Origin: Burkholderiales bacterium
Lineage (GTDB): Bacteria; Pseudomonadota; Gammaproteobacteria; Burkholderiales; Thiobacteraceae
Reading direction: 5' to 3'
Assembly: GCA_023511995.1 (NCBI GenBank)
Contig: JAIMAL010000001.1
Coordinates: 62,001-126,000 of the forward strand
Length of the DNA stretch: 64,000 nt
Within the stretch, counting starts at the first letter, position 1. The number at the start of each line of letters is the position of its first letter. The position numbers and the translations under genes were made by a program. The notes beneath the pieces are model-generated. The model had not been told where the DNA came from and did no database searches. It worked only from the letters and a program-made list of their open reading frames with translations. Shown here piece after piece: positions 24,375-33,122 of this stretch.

Positions 24375-24444
24375 AAATCGGCCGGTGCGTTGGCACGACC
24401 GTCTGAGTGGTCCCACGTCCCATCAACAACCGTCAGGAGGCAAC

Positions 24445-25584
24445 ATGAGCAAGACAAAAACCCCCACCCCGCAACAACCCAGCCGCCGCAAGTTCCTGGG
24501 CGCGGCCGCCGCCACCGCGGCCGGTGCCACGACCCTGGGCTTCCCCATGATCGCCAAGGCGGCCGGGCCCATCACCCTGCGCTTCCAGAGCACCTGGCCG
24601 GCCAAGGATATCTTCCATGAATACGCCTTGGATTTCGCCGCCAAGGTCAATGCCATGTCCGGCAACGAGCTCAAGATCGAGGTGCTGCCTGCCGGCGCGG
24701 TGGTCAAGGCCTTCGACCTGCTGGATGCAGTGAGCAAAGGCACCCTGGATGGCGGCCACGGCGTGGTGGCCTACTGGTACGGCAAGAACTCCGCGGTGGC
24801 CCTGTGGGGTTCCGGCCCGGCCTTCGGCATGGATCCCAACATGGTGCTCGCCTGGCACTACTATGGCGGCGGCAAGGAACTGCTGGACGAGATCTACAAG
24901 AGCATGAACATGGATGTGGTGTCCATGCTCTACGGCCCCATGCCGACGCAGCCTTTGGGCTGGTTCAAGAAACCCGTGACCAAGGTGCAGGACTTCCAGG
25001 GCCTGAAATACCGCACCGTGGGCCTGGCGGTGGACATCTTCAAGGAACTGGGCGCCGCGGTCACCCCCTTGCCCGGTGGTGAAATCGTGCCCGCCATGGA
25101 CCGTGGCTTGATCGATGCCGCCGAATTCAACAACGCCTCTTCCGACCGCGTGCTGGGCTTTCCCGATGTGTCCAAGGTCTGCATGCTGCAGAGCTTCCAT
25201 CAGGCCAGCGAGCAGTTCGAGATCCTGTTCAACAAGAAGAAATACGACGCACTCAATGCCGAGCACAAGTCCATCATCAAGCATGCGGTGGAGGCGGCTT
25301 CCGCCGACATGTCCTGGAAGGCCATCGACCGTTATTCCAAGGACTATTTCGAAATGTCAACCAAGCAGGGGGTGAAGTTCTACAAGACGCCCGATGCCAT
25401 CCTCAAGGCGCAGCTTGCCGCCTGGGACAAGGTCGTCGCCGCCAAGAGCGCGGAAAACCCAATGTTCAAGAAGGTGCTGGAATCCCAGCGGGCCTTCGCG
25501 GCGCGGGCGGCGCGTTGGCAGAATGACACCTTGGTGGACTACAAGATGGCCTACAACCACTTCTTTGCCGCCAAGAAGTCCTGA
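24445..25584 (+). CDS. dctP: TRAP transporter solute-binding protein DctP (TakP/lactate-binding-like)
   Basis: 379 residues. The N-terminus carries a Tat-type signal (SRRKFLGAAAATAAGATTLG). The mature part has the TRAP-P fold: ITLRFQSTWPAKDIFHEYAL, GPMPTQPLGWFKKPV, GLKYRTVGLAVDIFKELGAA and PGGEIVPAMDRGLIDAAEF. These segments resemble the branch that binds 2-oxo acids or calcium lactate rather than C4-dicarboxylates, which fits the lut genes upstream. GGAGG lies before the ATG. Exact ligand not determined. Confidence 0.9.
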   Translation: MSKTKTPTPQQPSRRKFLGAAAATAAGATTLGFPMIAKAAGPITLRFQSTWPAKDIFHEYALDFAAKVNAMSGNELKIEVLPAGAVVKAFDLLDAVSKGTLDGGHGVVAYWYGKNSAVALWGSGPAFGMDPNMVLAWHYYGGGKELLDEIYKSMNMDVVSMLYGPMPTQPLGWFKKPVTKVQDFQGLKYRTVGLAVDIFKELGAAVTPLPGGEIVPAMDRGLIDAAEFNNASSDRVLGFPDVSKVCMLQSFHQASEQFEILFNKKKYDALNAEHKSIIKHAVEAASADMSWKAIDRYSKDYFEMSTKQGVKFYKTPDAILKAQLAAWDKVVAAKSAENPMFKKVLESQRAFAARAARWQNDTLVDYKMAYNHFFAAKKS

Positions 25585-25594
25585 TCCCGATCAC

Positions 25595-25622
25595 CCGCCG
25601 GCCGCAAGGCCGGCGGATTTTT
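25595..25622 (+). terminator. Intercistronic stem-loop between dctP and dctQ
   Basis: CCGCCGGCC-GCAA-GGCCGGCGG: a perfect 9-bp stem closed by a GCAA tetraloop, followed by ATTTTTG. It can act as a partial terminator or mRNA stabiliser, giving more binding protein than membrane subunits, as is common in binding-protein-dependent systems. Confidence 0.8.
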
Positions 25623-25634
25623 GCAGGAAACCCC

Positions 25635-26216
25635 ATGCAGAATTTCCTTCTCGCCGTGGACCGGCTGTCCACTTTCATCGGCCGCTTCTTTGCCTGGGCC
25701 ATCGTGCTGCTGACGCTGATGGTGGTCTGGGAGGTCTTCTCCCGCTATCTGCTGCTCAATCCCCATGCCTGGGCGCTGGATGCCCAGATCATGCTCTACG
25801 GCATTCTGTTCATGATGGCGGGCGCCTATGCGCTGGCCCATCAGGCCCACGTGCGCGGCGACATTCTCTATGCCTCGTTTTCGCCCCGTGTTCAGGCCGC
25901 CATCGATCTCATCCTGTACGGGCTTTTCTATTTCCCCAGCGTGCTTGCCCTGACCTGGGCCGGCTGGAACTTTGCCAACGAATCCCTCGCCATCCGCGAG
26001 AACACCTTCAGTCCCGAGCCCTTGCCCCTTTATCCCTTCAAATTCGTGATTCCCGTTGCGGGCGCCCTGCTCATGCTGCAGGGTGTGGTGGAGGTCCTGC
26101 GCTGTGTCATCTGTCTGCGCGATAACCGCTGGCCGCCGCGCAGCAAGGACGTGGAGGAGATCGACGTGGAAGAACTCAAGGCCATGGTCAAGGATGCGCC
26201 GGAGGTCCGGGAATGA
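25635..26216 (+). CDS. dctQ: TRAP transporter small membrane subunit DctQ
   Basis: 193 residues with four hydrophobic segments. The DctQ hallmarks are seen: LMVVWEVFSRYLLLNPHAWALDA region near 30-55 and AHQAHVRGDILYASFSPR near 75-90. The C-terminus is a charged cytoplasmic tail (KDVEEIDVEELKAMVK). The stop overlaps the dctM start by four bases. Confidence 0.92.
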   Translation: MQNFLLAVDRLSTFIGRFFAWAIVLLTLMVVWEVFSRYLLLNPHAWALDAQIMLYGILFMMAGAYALAHQAHVRGDILYASFSPRVQAAIDLILYGLFYFPSVLALTWAGWNFANESLAIRENTFSPEPLPLYPFKFVIPVAGALLMLQGVVEVLRCVICLRDNRWPPRSKDVEEIDVEELKAMVKDAPEVRE

Positions 26217-28351
26217 AGAAGCTCAAACCGGAGGTCGCCGTCGGCGCGACCCTGATGGCCCTGATCCTGATCGGGATCGCCGTTCTCACCCCCTGGTCAT
26301 CCCTCAACAACGGCCATATCGGCATCATCATGCTGTGCCTGATCGTGGTCGCCATGATGATGGGCTTCCCCAGTGCCTTCACCCTCACCGGTCTGGGGGT
26401 GCTCTTCTCCTGGATCGCCTACCGTTCCGTGGACCCCAACATTGCCGTGCGCCAGACGCTGGACCTTGCCGTGCAGCGGGCCTATGGCGTGATGACGAGC
26501 GACGTGTTGATCTCCGTACCCCTTTTCCTCTTCATGGGCTATCTGGTGGAACGGGCAAACCTCATCAAGAAACTGTTCCACGCCGTCCACATCGCCACGG
26601 CGCGCATTCCTGGTTCCCTGGCGGTGGCCACCCTGGTCACCTGCGCCGTGTTTGCCACCGCCACCGGCATCGTCGGTGCGGTGGTGACCCTGATGGGGTT
26701 GCTGGCCATGCCGGCCATGCTGCGCGCGGGTTACGACACCAAGCTCACCTCGGGGGTGATCGCCGCCGGCGGCACGTTGGGCATTCTCATTCCGCCTTCC
26801 ATCATGCTCATCGTCTATGGGGCGACGGCCGGGGTGTCGGTGGTGCAGCTCTATGCCGGCGCGTTTTTCCCGGGTCTCCTCCTGGCGGGAATCTACATCG
26901 TCTATGTGATGGTGCTGGCCAAGCTCAAACCGCAGCTTGCACCGCCCCTGGCCGAAGAGGCACGCCGGGTGCCGCTGCCGCCGCATCTTGCCGCTGTGGC
27001 GCAACGCCATGGCCGGCTGGCCCTGCCTGCTCTGCTGCGGGCTTGCGTGGCGGGGGATGCGGAAATCCCGCGCCGTGTCCTGTGCAAGGAGCTGGCGATT
27101 GCCAGCCTGCCGCTTGCGGCCTTCGTCCTCATCATGGGGCTCACCTGGAATGCACTCACCAAGCCTGATGAGGCTTACGACACCACCGGCCTCGTGGAAA
27201 TGGGGGTGACGGCGGAAGCCCTCGACCAAAAGGCGGAAGGTGGTGCGCCGGGTATTGCCGAGCCACCGGCCGAGGAAGCCGCCCCGGCGATCGCCGAACC
27301 CCCCGCGGCAGAGGGCGCTACCGCGGCGGAAGCGACGCCTGCGCCGCAAAAGCCTGCCGAGGCCGCCCCCGCGGCTTCCCATGGGGCGAAGGAGACGTCG
27401 CGGCTTCCGACGCCGCCCGCCTTCTGGAAGGTGCTTGGGATCGGTGTGGCCGTGCTGGTGGTGGGTTATCTGCTCCTCAACTTCCCCCGCCTCGAGGTGT
27501 TCCGCATGTTGCTCACCTCGTTTTTCCCGCTGGCCCTGCTGATTCTGGGGGTGCTGGGTTCCATCATCTTCGGTCTGGCCACGCCCACCGAGGCGGCGGC
27601 CATCGGCGCCTTGGGCGGCTTCGTGCTTGCCGCCTTCTACCTGGCGTTGGAGCAACCAAAGGAAATCCGGCGCCGCTGGTGGCCGGCCTGGGCGGTGCTA
27701 TGGGGGATTTTCCTCTTCTCCATCGTCTGGTTCATCCTCTACCGGGCGCAGGTAGTGAGCACGCCCCTTGATCGCACCGTGGGCACGATTTCCATGCTCG
27801 CCTTCCTGCTCTGGGCGGTGTTGGCGGTCCATCAGGTGAAGCTTCTGCCCGTGCTCACGGAATCGGTTTTCCTCACCGCGAAAACCTCGGCCATGGTCTG
27901 CTGGCTGTTCGTGGGGGCGAGCATCTATTCCGCGGCCTTCTCCCTCTTGGGTGGGCACCAGGTGGTGGAAAACTGGGTGCTTTCCCTGGACATGAGCCCC
28001 ACCCAGTTCCTGATCCTCACCCAGTTCATCATTTTCCTCCTCGGCTGGCCGCTGGAATGGACGGAGATCATCGTCATCTTCATGCCGATCTTCGTGCCCC
28101 TGCTCTCCCACTACGGCATCGATCCGCTGTTCTTCGGCCTGCTGGTGGCGCTGAATCTGCAGACGGCTTTCCTGTCGCCCCCCATGGCCCCTTCCGCCTT
28201 CTACCTGAAAGGGGTGGCCCCGCCGCAGGTGACACTGACCCAGATTTTGCTCGGCTCCATGCCTTTCATGGCGCTGGTGATCGTCTCCATGGTGATGCTG
28301 TACATCTGGCCGCAGATCGGGCTTTGGCTGCCGGCCCAGTTCTACAAATAG
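26213..28351 (+). CDS. dctM: TRAP transporter large membrane subunit DctM with large central insertion
   Basis: 712 residues; typical DctM proteins have about 430. The N-terminal half is normal (MMGFPSAFTLTGLGVLFSW, RIPGSLAVATLVTCAVFATA, TLGILIPPSIMLIVYG). From about 245 to 405 comes an insertion with an Ala/Pro/Glu-rich low-complexity linker (about 340-400). The canonical FGLATPTEAAAIGALGGF then appears near 450, followed by an extra pair of hydrophobic helices before the normal C-terminal helices (GWPLEWTEIIVIFMPIFVPLL). The frame is continuous, so this is not a fusion by error. It presumably forms the sodium-driven channel part with DctQ. The amidase gene starts three bases downstream. Confidence 0.9.
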   Translation: MKKLKPEVAVGATLMALILIGIAVLTPWSSLNNGHIGIIMLCLIVVAMMMGFPSAFTLTGLGVLFSWIAYRSVDPNIAVRQTLDLAVQRAYGVMTSDVLISVPLFLFMGYLVERANLIKKLFHAVHIATARIPGSLAVATLVTCAVFATATGIVGAVVTLMGLLAMPAMLRAGYDTKLTSGVIAAGGTLGILIPPSIMLIVYGATAGVSVVQLYAGAFFPGLLLAGIYIVYVMVLAKLKPQLAPPLAEEARRVPLPPHLAAVAQRHGRLALPALLRACVAGDAEIPRRVLCKELAIASLPLAAFVLIMGLTWNALTKPDEAYDTTGLVEMGVTAEALDQKAEGGAPGIAEPPAEEAAPAIAEPPAAEGATAAEATPAPQKPAEAAPAASHGAKETSRLPTPPAFWKVLGIGVAVLVVGYLLLNFPRLEVFRMLLTSFFPLALLILGVLGSIIFGLATPTEAAAIGALGGFVLAAFYLALEQPKEIRRRWWPAWAVLWGIFLFSIVWFILYRAQVVSTPLDRTVGTISMLAFLLWAVLAVHQVKLLPVLTESVFLTAKTSAMVCWLFVGASIYSAAFSLLGGHQVVENWVLSLDMSPTQFLILTQFIIFLLGWPLEWTEIIVIFMPIFVPLLSHYGIDPLFFGLLVALNLQTAFLSPPMAPSAFYLKGVAPPQVTLTQILLGSMPFMALVIVSMVMLYIWPQIGLWLPAQFYK

Positions 28352-28354
28352 GCC

Positions 28355-29713
28355 ATGCACGGGACGGACACACTCGTCTCCTTAACCGCGACGCAGGTGG
28401 TTGCGGCGCTCACGGCGGGCGAACTTTCGGCGGCGGATTACGCCGAAGCGCTGGTTGCGGAGGTGGAAAAGCGCGAAGGGCGCATACACGCCTTCGCCTG
28501 GTGGGACCCCGCCCGCTGGCGGCAGGCCGCCCGGGACTCTGGCAGGAGCAGCCTTCTTGCCGGCATCCCGGTGGCGGTCAAGGACATCATCGATACTGCG
28601 GGCATGCCCACGGAATACGGCACTGTCGCCTGCCGGGGGCGTGTGCCCGAGTCCTCGGCCACCGTGGTGCGGCGCATCGAGGCGGCCGGAGGCTATGTGG
28701 CGGGCAAGACGGTGACTGCGGAACTCGCCTACAGCGAGCCGGGACCGACCCGCAATCCCTGGAACCTCGCCCATACCCCCGGCGGCTCCTCCAGCGGCTC
28801 GGCGGCGGCGGTGGCGGCGGGTTTTGTTCCCCTGGCCGTGGGCACCCAGACCAATGGTTCGGTGATCCGTCCCGCCGCCTTCTGTGGCGTGGTGGGATTC
28901 AAACCCTCCAGCGGCCTGATTCCCCGCACAGGCATTCTGCGTTTTTCCGCCACCCTGGATACGGTGGGCGTGTTTGCCCGCAGCGTGGAGGATGCGGCAC
29001 GGCTGGCCTGCTGCCTGGCGGGGTTCGATGCCGGCGATGCCGCCGGGGTGGATGCCCCCCAGGTGCTTTGCCGGCTTAAAAGCCCACCGCCGGCGCGCGG
29101 TCAGCCGCCCCGTCTGGCGCTGGTGCGTTCACCCGCCTGGTGGCAGGCGGAAGTCCATCAGCGGGAACACCTTCTCGATGTGGCGAGCCGCTTCGCCGCG
29201 GCCGACGCCGTGGTGGAGGAGGTGGCGCTGCCGCCGGTGTTCGAGGAGGCGTGGACGTTGCATCGCACCATCATGTTCGGCGAAGGTGCGCGCGCCCTGC
29301 GGTCGTTCCAGGAACAGCACCGCGCGCAGTTGAGCGAGCGGCTCAACGCCCTCATCGACGAGGGCCTCAGCATTTCCGATGCCGAGATCGAGGCGGCGCT
29401 GGCCCGGCGGCTGCAACTCAACGGGGAGATGCGGGCCATCCTGGGGCGGTTTGATGCCATCCTCACACCCCCCGCCAGCGGCGAGGCGCCGGCGACCCTC
29501 GAACACACCGGTGACCCGGTTTTCTGCACCCTGTGGACGCTCACCGGACTGCCGGCGGTGACGTTACCCTCCGGTTTCGGTCCCAACGGCCTGCCGCTGG
29601 GGGTGCAGTTGGTGGGCGCCTATCTGCGGGATGACCGGCTGGTGGGCGTGGCGAAATGGTGTGAAGAGGTGATCGGACTGGCGCCCCTTCGGGCGCCGGA
29701 TGCAGTGCATTGA
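28355..29713 (+). CDS. Amidase-signature family amidohydrolase
   Basis: 452 residues. The Ser-cisSer-Lys triad is intact: VAVKDIID (Lys near 77), GGSSSGSAAAVAAG (near 145) and TNGSVIRPAAFCG (near 170). It hydrolyses a C-N amide bond; GatA and indole-acetamide hydrolase are relatives. No gatB or gatC is near, so a tRNA amidotransferase role is unlikely. Its position three bases behind dctM suggests it acts on an imported or derived amide, but the substrate cannot be told. Confidence 0.85.
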   Translation: MHGTDTLVSLTATQVVAALTAGELSAADYAEALVAEVEKREGRIHAFAWWDPARWRQAARDSGRSSLLAGIPVAVKDIIDTAGMPTEYGTVACRGRVPESSATVVRRIEAAGGYVAGKTVTAELAYSEPGPTRNPWNLAHTPGGSSSGSAAAVAAGFVPLAVGTQTNGSVIRPAAFCGVVGFKPSSGLIPRTGILRFSATLDTVGVFARSVEDAARLACCLAGFDAGDAAGVDAPQVLCRLKSPPPARGQPPRLALVRSPAWWQAEVHQREHLLDVASRFAAADAVVEEVALPPVFEEAWTLHRTIMFGEGARALRSFQEQHRAQLSERLNALIDEGLSISDAEIEAALARRLQLNGEMRAILGRFDAILTPPASGEAPATLEHTGDPVFCTLWTLTGLPAVTLPSGFGPNGLPLGVQLVGAYLRDDRLVGVAKWCEEVIGLAPLRAPDAVH

Positions 29714-29738
29714 TTTTTTGAGGCACGGAGGAGAACAC

Positions 29739-30617
29739 ATGAACATCGCTTTCATCGGCATGGGCATCATGGGCAAGCCCATGGCCATCAATCTGAAAAA
29801 GGCCGGTCATACCGTCTATGTCCACGGCCGTCGTCCCGAATCCATGGAAGGGCCGGCCCAGGCCGGCTGCATTCCTTGTCCCTCCTCGGCCGATGCAGCC
29901 TCCCGCGCGGAGATCATCATCATCATGGTCTCCGACACGCCCGACGTGGAGGAGGTGCTGTTCGGTGAGAGGGGCGTCATCCACGGAGCGAAACCCGGCT
30001 CGGTGGTGGTGGACATGAGCACCATCTCCCCCACCGCCACCCGCCGCTTTGCCGCCATGCTGGGCCAAAGCCAGATCGACATGCTCGATGCGCCAGTCTC
30101 CGGCGGCGAGATCGGGGCCATCGAGGGTACCCTTTCCATCATGGTGGGGGGCAAGCCCGAGGTGTTTGAGCGGGTGAGGCCCGTCTTCGAGGCCATGGGC
30201 AAAAACATCGTCCACGTCGGGGATCATGGCGCCGGCCAGGTGGCCAAGGCCTGCAACCAGATCGTCGTGGCGGTGACCATCGAGGCGGTGGCGGAAGCGC
30301 TGCTTTTCGCACGCAAAAACGGTGTGGATCCGGCCAAGGTGCGCGAGGCCCTCATGGGTGGCTTCGCCGGCAGCCGTATTCTCGAGGTGCATGGCAAGCG
30401 CATGCTGGACAACGAATACAAACCCGGTTTCAAGACGCGACTGCACCAGAAGGACATGAATATCGTCATGCAGACGGCAAAGGAGCTGGGGCTTGCCCTG
30501 CCCGCCGCGGCGCTGGTGATGCAGCACTTGAATGCCCTGATGGGCATGGGCGGCGCGGAGCTGGATTCGGCGGCGGTGATGAAGGTGGTCGAGCGCACCT
30601 CCGGCATGGAGCGCTGA
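29739..30617 (+). CDS. garR: Tartronate-semialdehyde reductase (GarR/GlxR, beta-hydroxyacid dehydrogenase family)
   Basis: 292 residues. Opening dinucleotide motif IAFIGMGIMGKPMA, substrate motif DAPVSGGEIGAIEGTL near 120, and catalytic Lys in HGAGQVAKACNQ near 170. The family also includes 3-hydroxyisobutyrate dehydrogenase (mmsB). The neighbouring glycerate dehydrogenase and glycerate kinase favour tartronate semialdehyde to D-glycerate; the nearby mmsA relic keeps the other option open. GGAGGAG lies before the ATG. Confidence 0.82.
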   Translation: MNIAFIGMGIMGKPMAINLKKAGHTVYVHGRRPESMEGPAQAGCIPCPSSADAASRAEIIIIMVSDTPDVEEVLFGERGVIHGAKPGSVVVDMSTISPTATRRFAAMLGQSQIDMLDAPVSGGEIGAIEGTLSIMVGGKPEVFERVRPVFEAMGKNIVHVGDHGAGQVAKACNQIVVAVTIEAVAEALLFARKNGVDPAKVREALMGGFAGSRILEVHGKRMLDNEYKPGFKTRLHQKDMNIVMQTAKELGLALPAAALVMQHLNALMGMGGAELDSAAVMKVVERTSGMER

Positions 30618-30695
30618 GTCGGCAATCCCAAACCCCATGGGTCAGGGCGGGGCAAAGTTTTTCCGCCGTGTCCTGCGTTGGGCAAGAGGCTTCTC

Positions 30696-31646
30696 ATGAA
30701 ACACAGGATCGTTTTCCTCGACCGCGCCAGCCTGATCGCGAACCTCCGTGCGCCCGCCTTTTCCCATGAGTGGATCGAATACGAGCGCACCCGCCCGGAG
30801 GAAGTGGTGGAGCGCATTTCCGGGGCGAGCATCGTCATCACCAACAAGGTGCGCCTCACGGCGGAGGTGCTGAGCCAGGCCCCTGCGGTGAAAATGATCG
30901 CGGTGGCCGCCACCGGCACCGACAACGTGGACCTTGCCTACTGCCGGGCGCATGGCATCGTCGTCTCCAACATCCGCGGCTATGCCGTGCATACGGTGCC
31001 GGAACACGTGTTCATGATGATGCTCGCCCTGCGCCGCAGCCTGCTGGGCTGGCGCGAGGATTTGCGCGCGGGCCGGTGGGAGACCGCGGACCAGTTCTGC
31101 CTCTTCACCCGTCCCATCCATGACCTCCATGGTTCCACCCTGGGCGTCATCGGCTATGGTTCCCTGGGCCGTGGCGTGGCGCGACTGGCGGAAGCCTTCG
31201 GCATGCGTGTGCTCATCGCTGAACACAAAGGCGCGCGGGAAGTGCGCGAGGGTTACACGGCCTTCGAAACGGTACTCAAGGAGGCGGACGTGATTACGCT
31301 GCACACGCCGCTCACGCCCGAGACGCGGCACCTCATCGGCTCCCGGGAGTTACTGATGATGAAGCCCAGCGCCATCCTCATCAACACGGCGCGCGGGGGA
31401 CTGGTGGATGAAGCGGCGCTGGTGGATGCGTTGAAAAGCGGGGCGATCGCGGGGGCCGGCTTCGATGTGCTGTCGGTGGAGCCGCCGCGGCAGGGCAATC
31501 CCTTGCTCGAACTCGACCTGCCCAATTTCATCCTCACGCCGCATGTGGCCTGGTCCAGCCGGGAGGCGATGCAGACCCTCGCCGACCAGCTCATCGACAA
31601 CATCGAGGCCTTCGTCGCGGGCACGCCACGCAACGTGGTGACGTGA
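30696..31646 (+). CDS. hprA: D-2-hydroxyacid dehydrogenase, glycerate dehydrogenase / hydroxypyruvate reductase type
   Basis: 316 residues. NAD-binding motif LGVIGYGSLGRGVARLAEAFG near 150, catalytic Arg in NTARGGLVDEAALVDAL near 230, Glu in DVLSVEPP and His in LTPHVAWSS near 280. IAVAATGTDNVDLAYC is typical of the glycerate dehydrogenase group. It interconverts hydroxypyruvate and D-glycerate. ATG 30696 has AAGAGG seven bases upstream. The stop overlaps the GTG start of the kinase gene. Confidence 0.87.
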   Translation: MKHRIVFLDRASLIANLRAPAFSHEWIEYERTRPEEVVERISGASIVITNKVRLTAEVLSQAPAVKMIAVAATGTDNVDLAYCRAHGIVVSNIRGYAVHTVPEHVFMMMLALRRSLLGWREDLRAGRWETADQFCLFTRPIHDLHGSTLGVIGYGSLGRGVARLAEAFGMRVLIAEHKGAREVREGYTAFETVLKEADVITLHTPLTPETRHLIGSRELLMMKPSAILINTARGGLVDEAALVDALKSGAIAGAGFDVLSVEPPRQGNPLLELDLPNFILTPHVAWSSREAMQTLADQLIDNIEAFVAGTPRNVVT

Positions 31647-32803
31647 ACATCGTCATCGCACCCGATTCCTTCAAGGGCTCCCTCACCGCCCTCGAGGCGG
31701 CGCAGGCGATGGCCGCCGGTGTGCGTCGGGTGTTTCCCGAAGCGAACCTGCGCCTCGTGCCCCTGGCCGACGGTGGCGAAGGCACCCTTGACGCGCTTCT
31801 CTACAGCGTGGGGGGTGAGCGCCGCACCGCCAGCGTCAGCGGCGCCGATGGCCGGCCGGTCTCCGCGGCCTGGGGCGTGTTGTCAAGCGGTTCCCGCCTC
31901 GAGGCCGTCATCGAATCGGCGCAGGTGGTGGGCTTTGCCCAGGCCGGGCAAAGCCGGGTGGCGCACCGGTCGAGCCGCGGGGTCGGGGAGCTCTTGCGGC
32001 TGGTGCTTGAGGCAGGCTTTGCCCGCATCCTCGTCGGCCTGGGCGGCACCAGCACCAATGACGGTGGCGCCGGTTTCCTGGCGGCGCTGGGCGTGCGGCT
32101 CCTGGATTACGCCGGGCAGCCGGTGGACCCCACACCCGAGGGGCTTGGGCGCCTTGGCCGCGTGGATTTTTCCAACCTCGATGCGCGCCTGGCCGACGCA
32201 CATCTCATCGCCCTTACCGATGTGGACAATCCATTGACCGGGCCGCAGGGTGCCACCGCGGTGTTCGGTCCGCAGAAGGGCGTGGAAGCCCACGAGGTGG
32301 CGGAATTCGATGCGCGGCTTGCCCACTTCGCCGCCCTTTGCGATGCCTGGGCGGGCCGTGCCGTCTCCCGCCTTCCCGGGGCGGGGGCGGCTGGCGGGCT
32401 GGGCTATGCCCTGCTCCTCATCGGCGCGCAGCGTATGCCCGGGGCGAGGCTGGTGTGCGAACGGGTGGGGTTGGCTGATGCGGTGAGAAAGGCCGACTGG
32501 GTGCTCACCGGGGAAGGGCGATCGGATGCGCAGACCCTGCACGGCAAGCTTCCCCTGGAGGTGGCGCGCATCGCCCGTCTCCATGGTGTGCCCGTGACCC
32601 TGGTCTCGGGCCGCATCGAGGCCGACGCACGTGATCTCCTCGCCCGCCAGTTCGATGGCTGTTTCGAGGCCGCGCCGGAACCCATGCCGCTTGCGACGGC
32701 GCTCAAGGAGGCGGCACAATTGCTGGCGCAGGCGGCGGAGGCGGCGGCGCAAAGGCGCAAGGCCCCGGGCCGCGTGAGCACGGAGGATGACAAAGGTGTC
32801 TGA
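31643..32803 (+). CDS. glxK: Glycerate 2-kinase (GlxK/GarK family)
   Basis: 386 residues. It phosphorylates D-glycerate to 2-phosphoglycerate, feeding glycolysis. The family signature opens the protein (IVIAPDSFKGSLTALEAAQAM), followed by PLADGGEGTLDAL, VGLGGTSTNDGGAGFLAALG near 130 and ADWVLTGEGRSDAQTLHGK near 285. The start is GTG in a GTGA overlap with the dehydrogenase. It completes a tartronate-semialdehyde/hydroxypyruvate to 2-phosphoglycerate path with its two upstream neighbours. Confidence 0.93.
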   Translation: MNIVIAPDSFKGSLTALEAAQAMAAGVRRVFPEANLRLVPLADGGEGTLDALLYSVGGERRTASVSGADGRPVSAAWGVLSSGSRLEAVIESAQVVGFAQAGQSRVAHRSSRGVGELLRLVLEAGFARILVGLGGTSTNDGGAGFLAALGVRLLDYAGQPVDPTPEGLGRLGRVDFSNLDARLADAHLIALTDVDNPLTGPQGATAVFGPQKGVEAHEVAEFDARLAHFAALCDAWAGRAVSRLPGAGAAGGLGYALLLIGAQRMPGARLVCERVGLADAVRKADWVLTGEGRSDAQTLHGKLPLEVARIARLHGVPVTLVSGRIEADARDLLARQFDGCFEAAPEPMPLATALKEAAQLLAQAAEAAAQRRKAPGRVSTEDDKGV

Positions 32804-33029
32804 GGACGAGATTCGCTACGGCCGGTGTTACAGCAACGGCGCCTATGGTGCCAAGTGGGCGGTGTATCAGGTCATCGCCGAAAACGCCGATGGGTCCATC
32901 ACCTTCAAGGTCGTGGCCGGAGCCAACCGCCGCCGGACGGCCACTCTGCCCCGCGGGGACTTCGCCCGTTGGGCCCAGTATGAGGTGGTGCTGCGGGAAA
33001 ACGAGTGGGTGCGGCTTGAGCAGTCATGA
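32796..33029 (+). CDS. Small protein of unknown function in the glycerate operon
   Basis: 77 residues from a GTG start; an ATG three codons earlier abuts the GGAGG and leaves no spacing. The sequence (EIRYGRCYSNGAYGAKWAVYQV, then ITFKVVAGANRRRTATLPRG) looks like a compact all-beta domain with a basic patch. It overlaps the end of the kinase gene by eight bases. No family was recognised. A terminator follows 27 bases downstream. Confidence 0.6.
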   Translation: MSEDEIRYGRCYSNGAYGAKWAVYQVIAENADGSITFKVVAGANRRRTATLPRGDFARWAQYEVVLRENEWVRLEQS

Positions 33030-33055
33030 GGCGCTGCGCCGCGCCCGGCCCGTGA

Positions 33056-33079
33056 CGGGGCAACCCCGCCCCGATTTTT
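33056..33079 (+). terminator. Terminator between the small protein gene and lrgA
   Basis: CGGGGC-N6-GCCCCG followed by ATTTTTG. A second hairpin (GCCCGCC-N7-GGCGGGC, 33080-33100) follows immediately. These could end the main operon or attenuate read-through into lrgAB. Confidence 0.68.
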
Positions 33080-33122
33080 GCCCGCCGGCAACAGGCGGGC
33101 AGGTCTGCTGACGCGGGTTTCC

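Noticed and set aside
24391-24406. TGGCACG before dctP as a sigma-54 promoter
   Set aside because: Ten bases after the GG comes TG, not GC, and there is no TTGC box.
24342-24444. Small open frames before dctP as leader peptides
   Set aside because: No ribosome site and no sequence pattern; the stretch is better read as promoter region.
26297-27655. Long open frame antisense to dctM
   Set aside because: GC-rich coding sequence often leaves the opposite strand open. Its composition (His/Gly/Arg/Gln-rich, no fold) and the clear DctM on the plus strand show it is a shadow. The same holds for long antisense frames over nirB, nrtA and the large secreted protein.
26213-28351. DctM as two genes joined by a frameshift or sequencing error
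   Set aside because: The frame is continuous, both conserved halves are present once, and the linker has normal coding composition for a low-complexity segment.
28355-29713. Amidase as GatA of the tRNA amidotransferase
   Set aside because: No gatB or gatC nearby, and it is embedded in a transporter/carboxylate operon.
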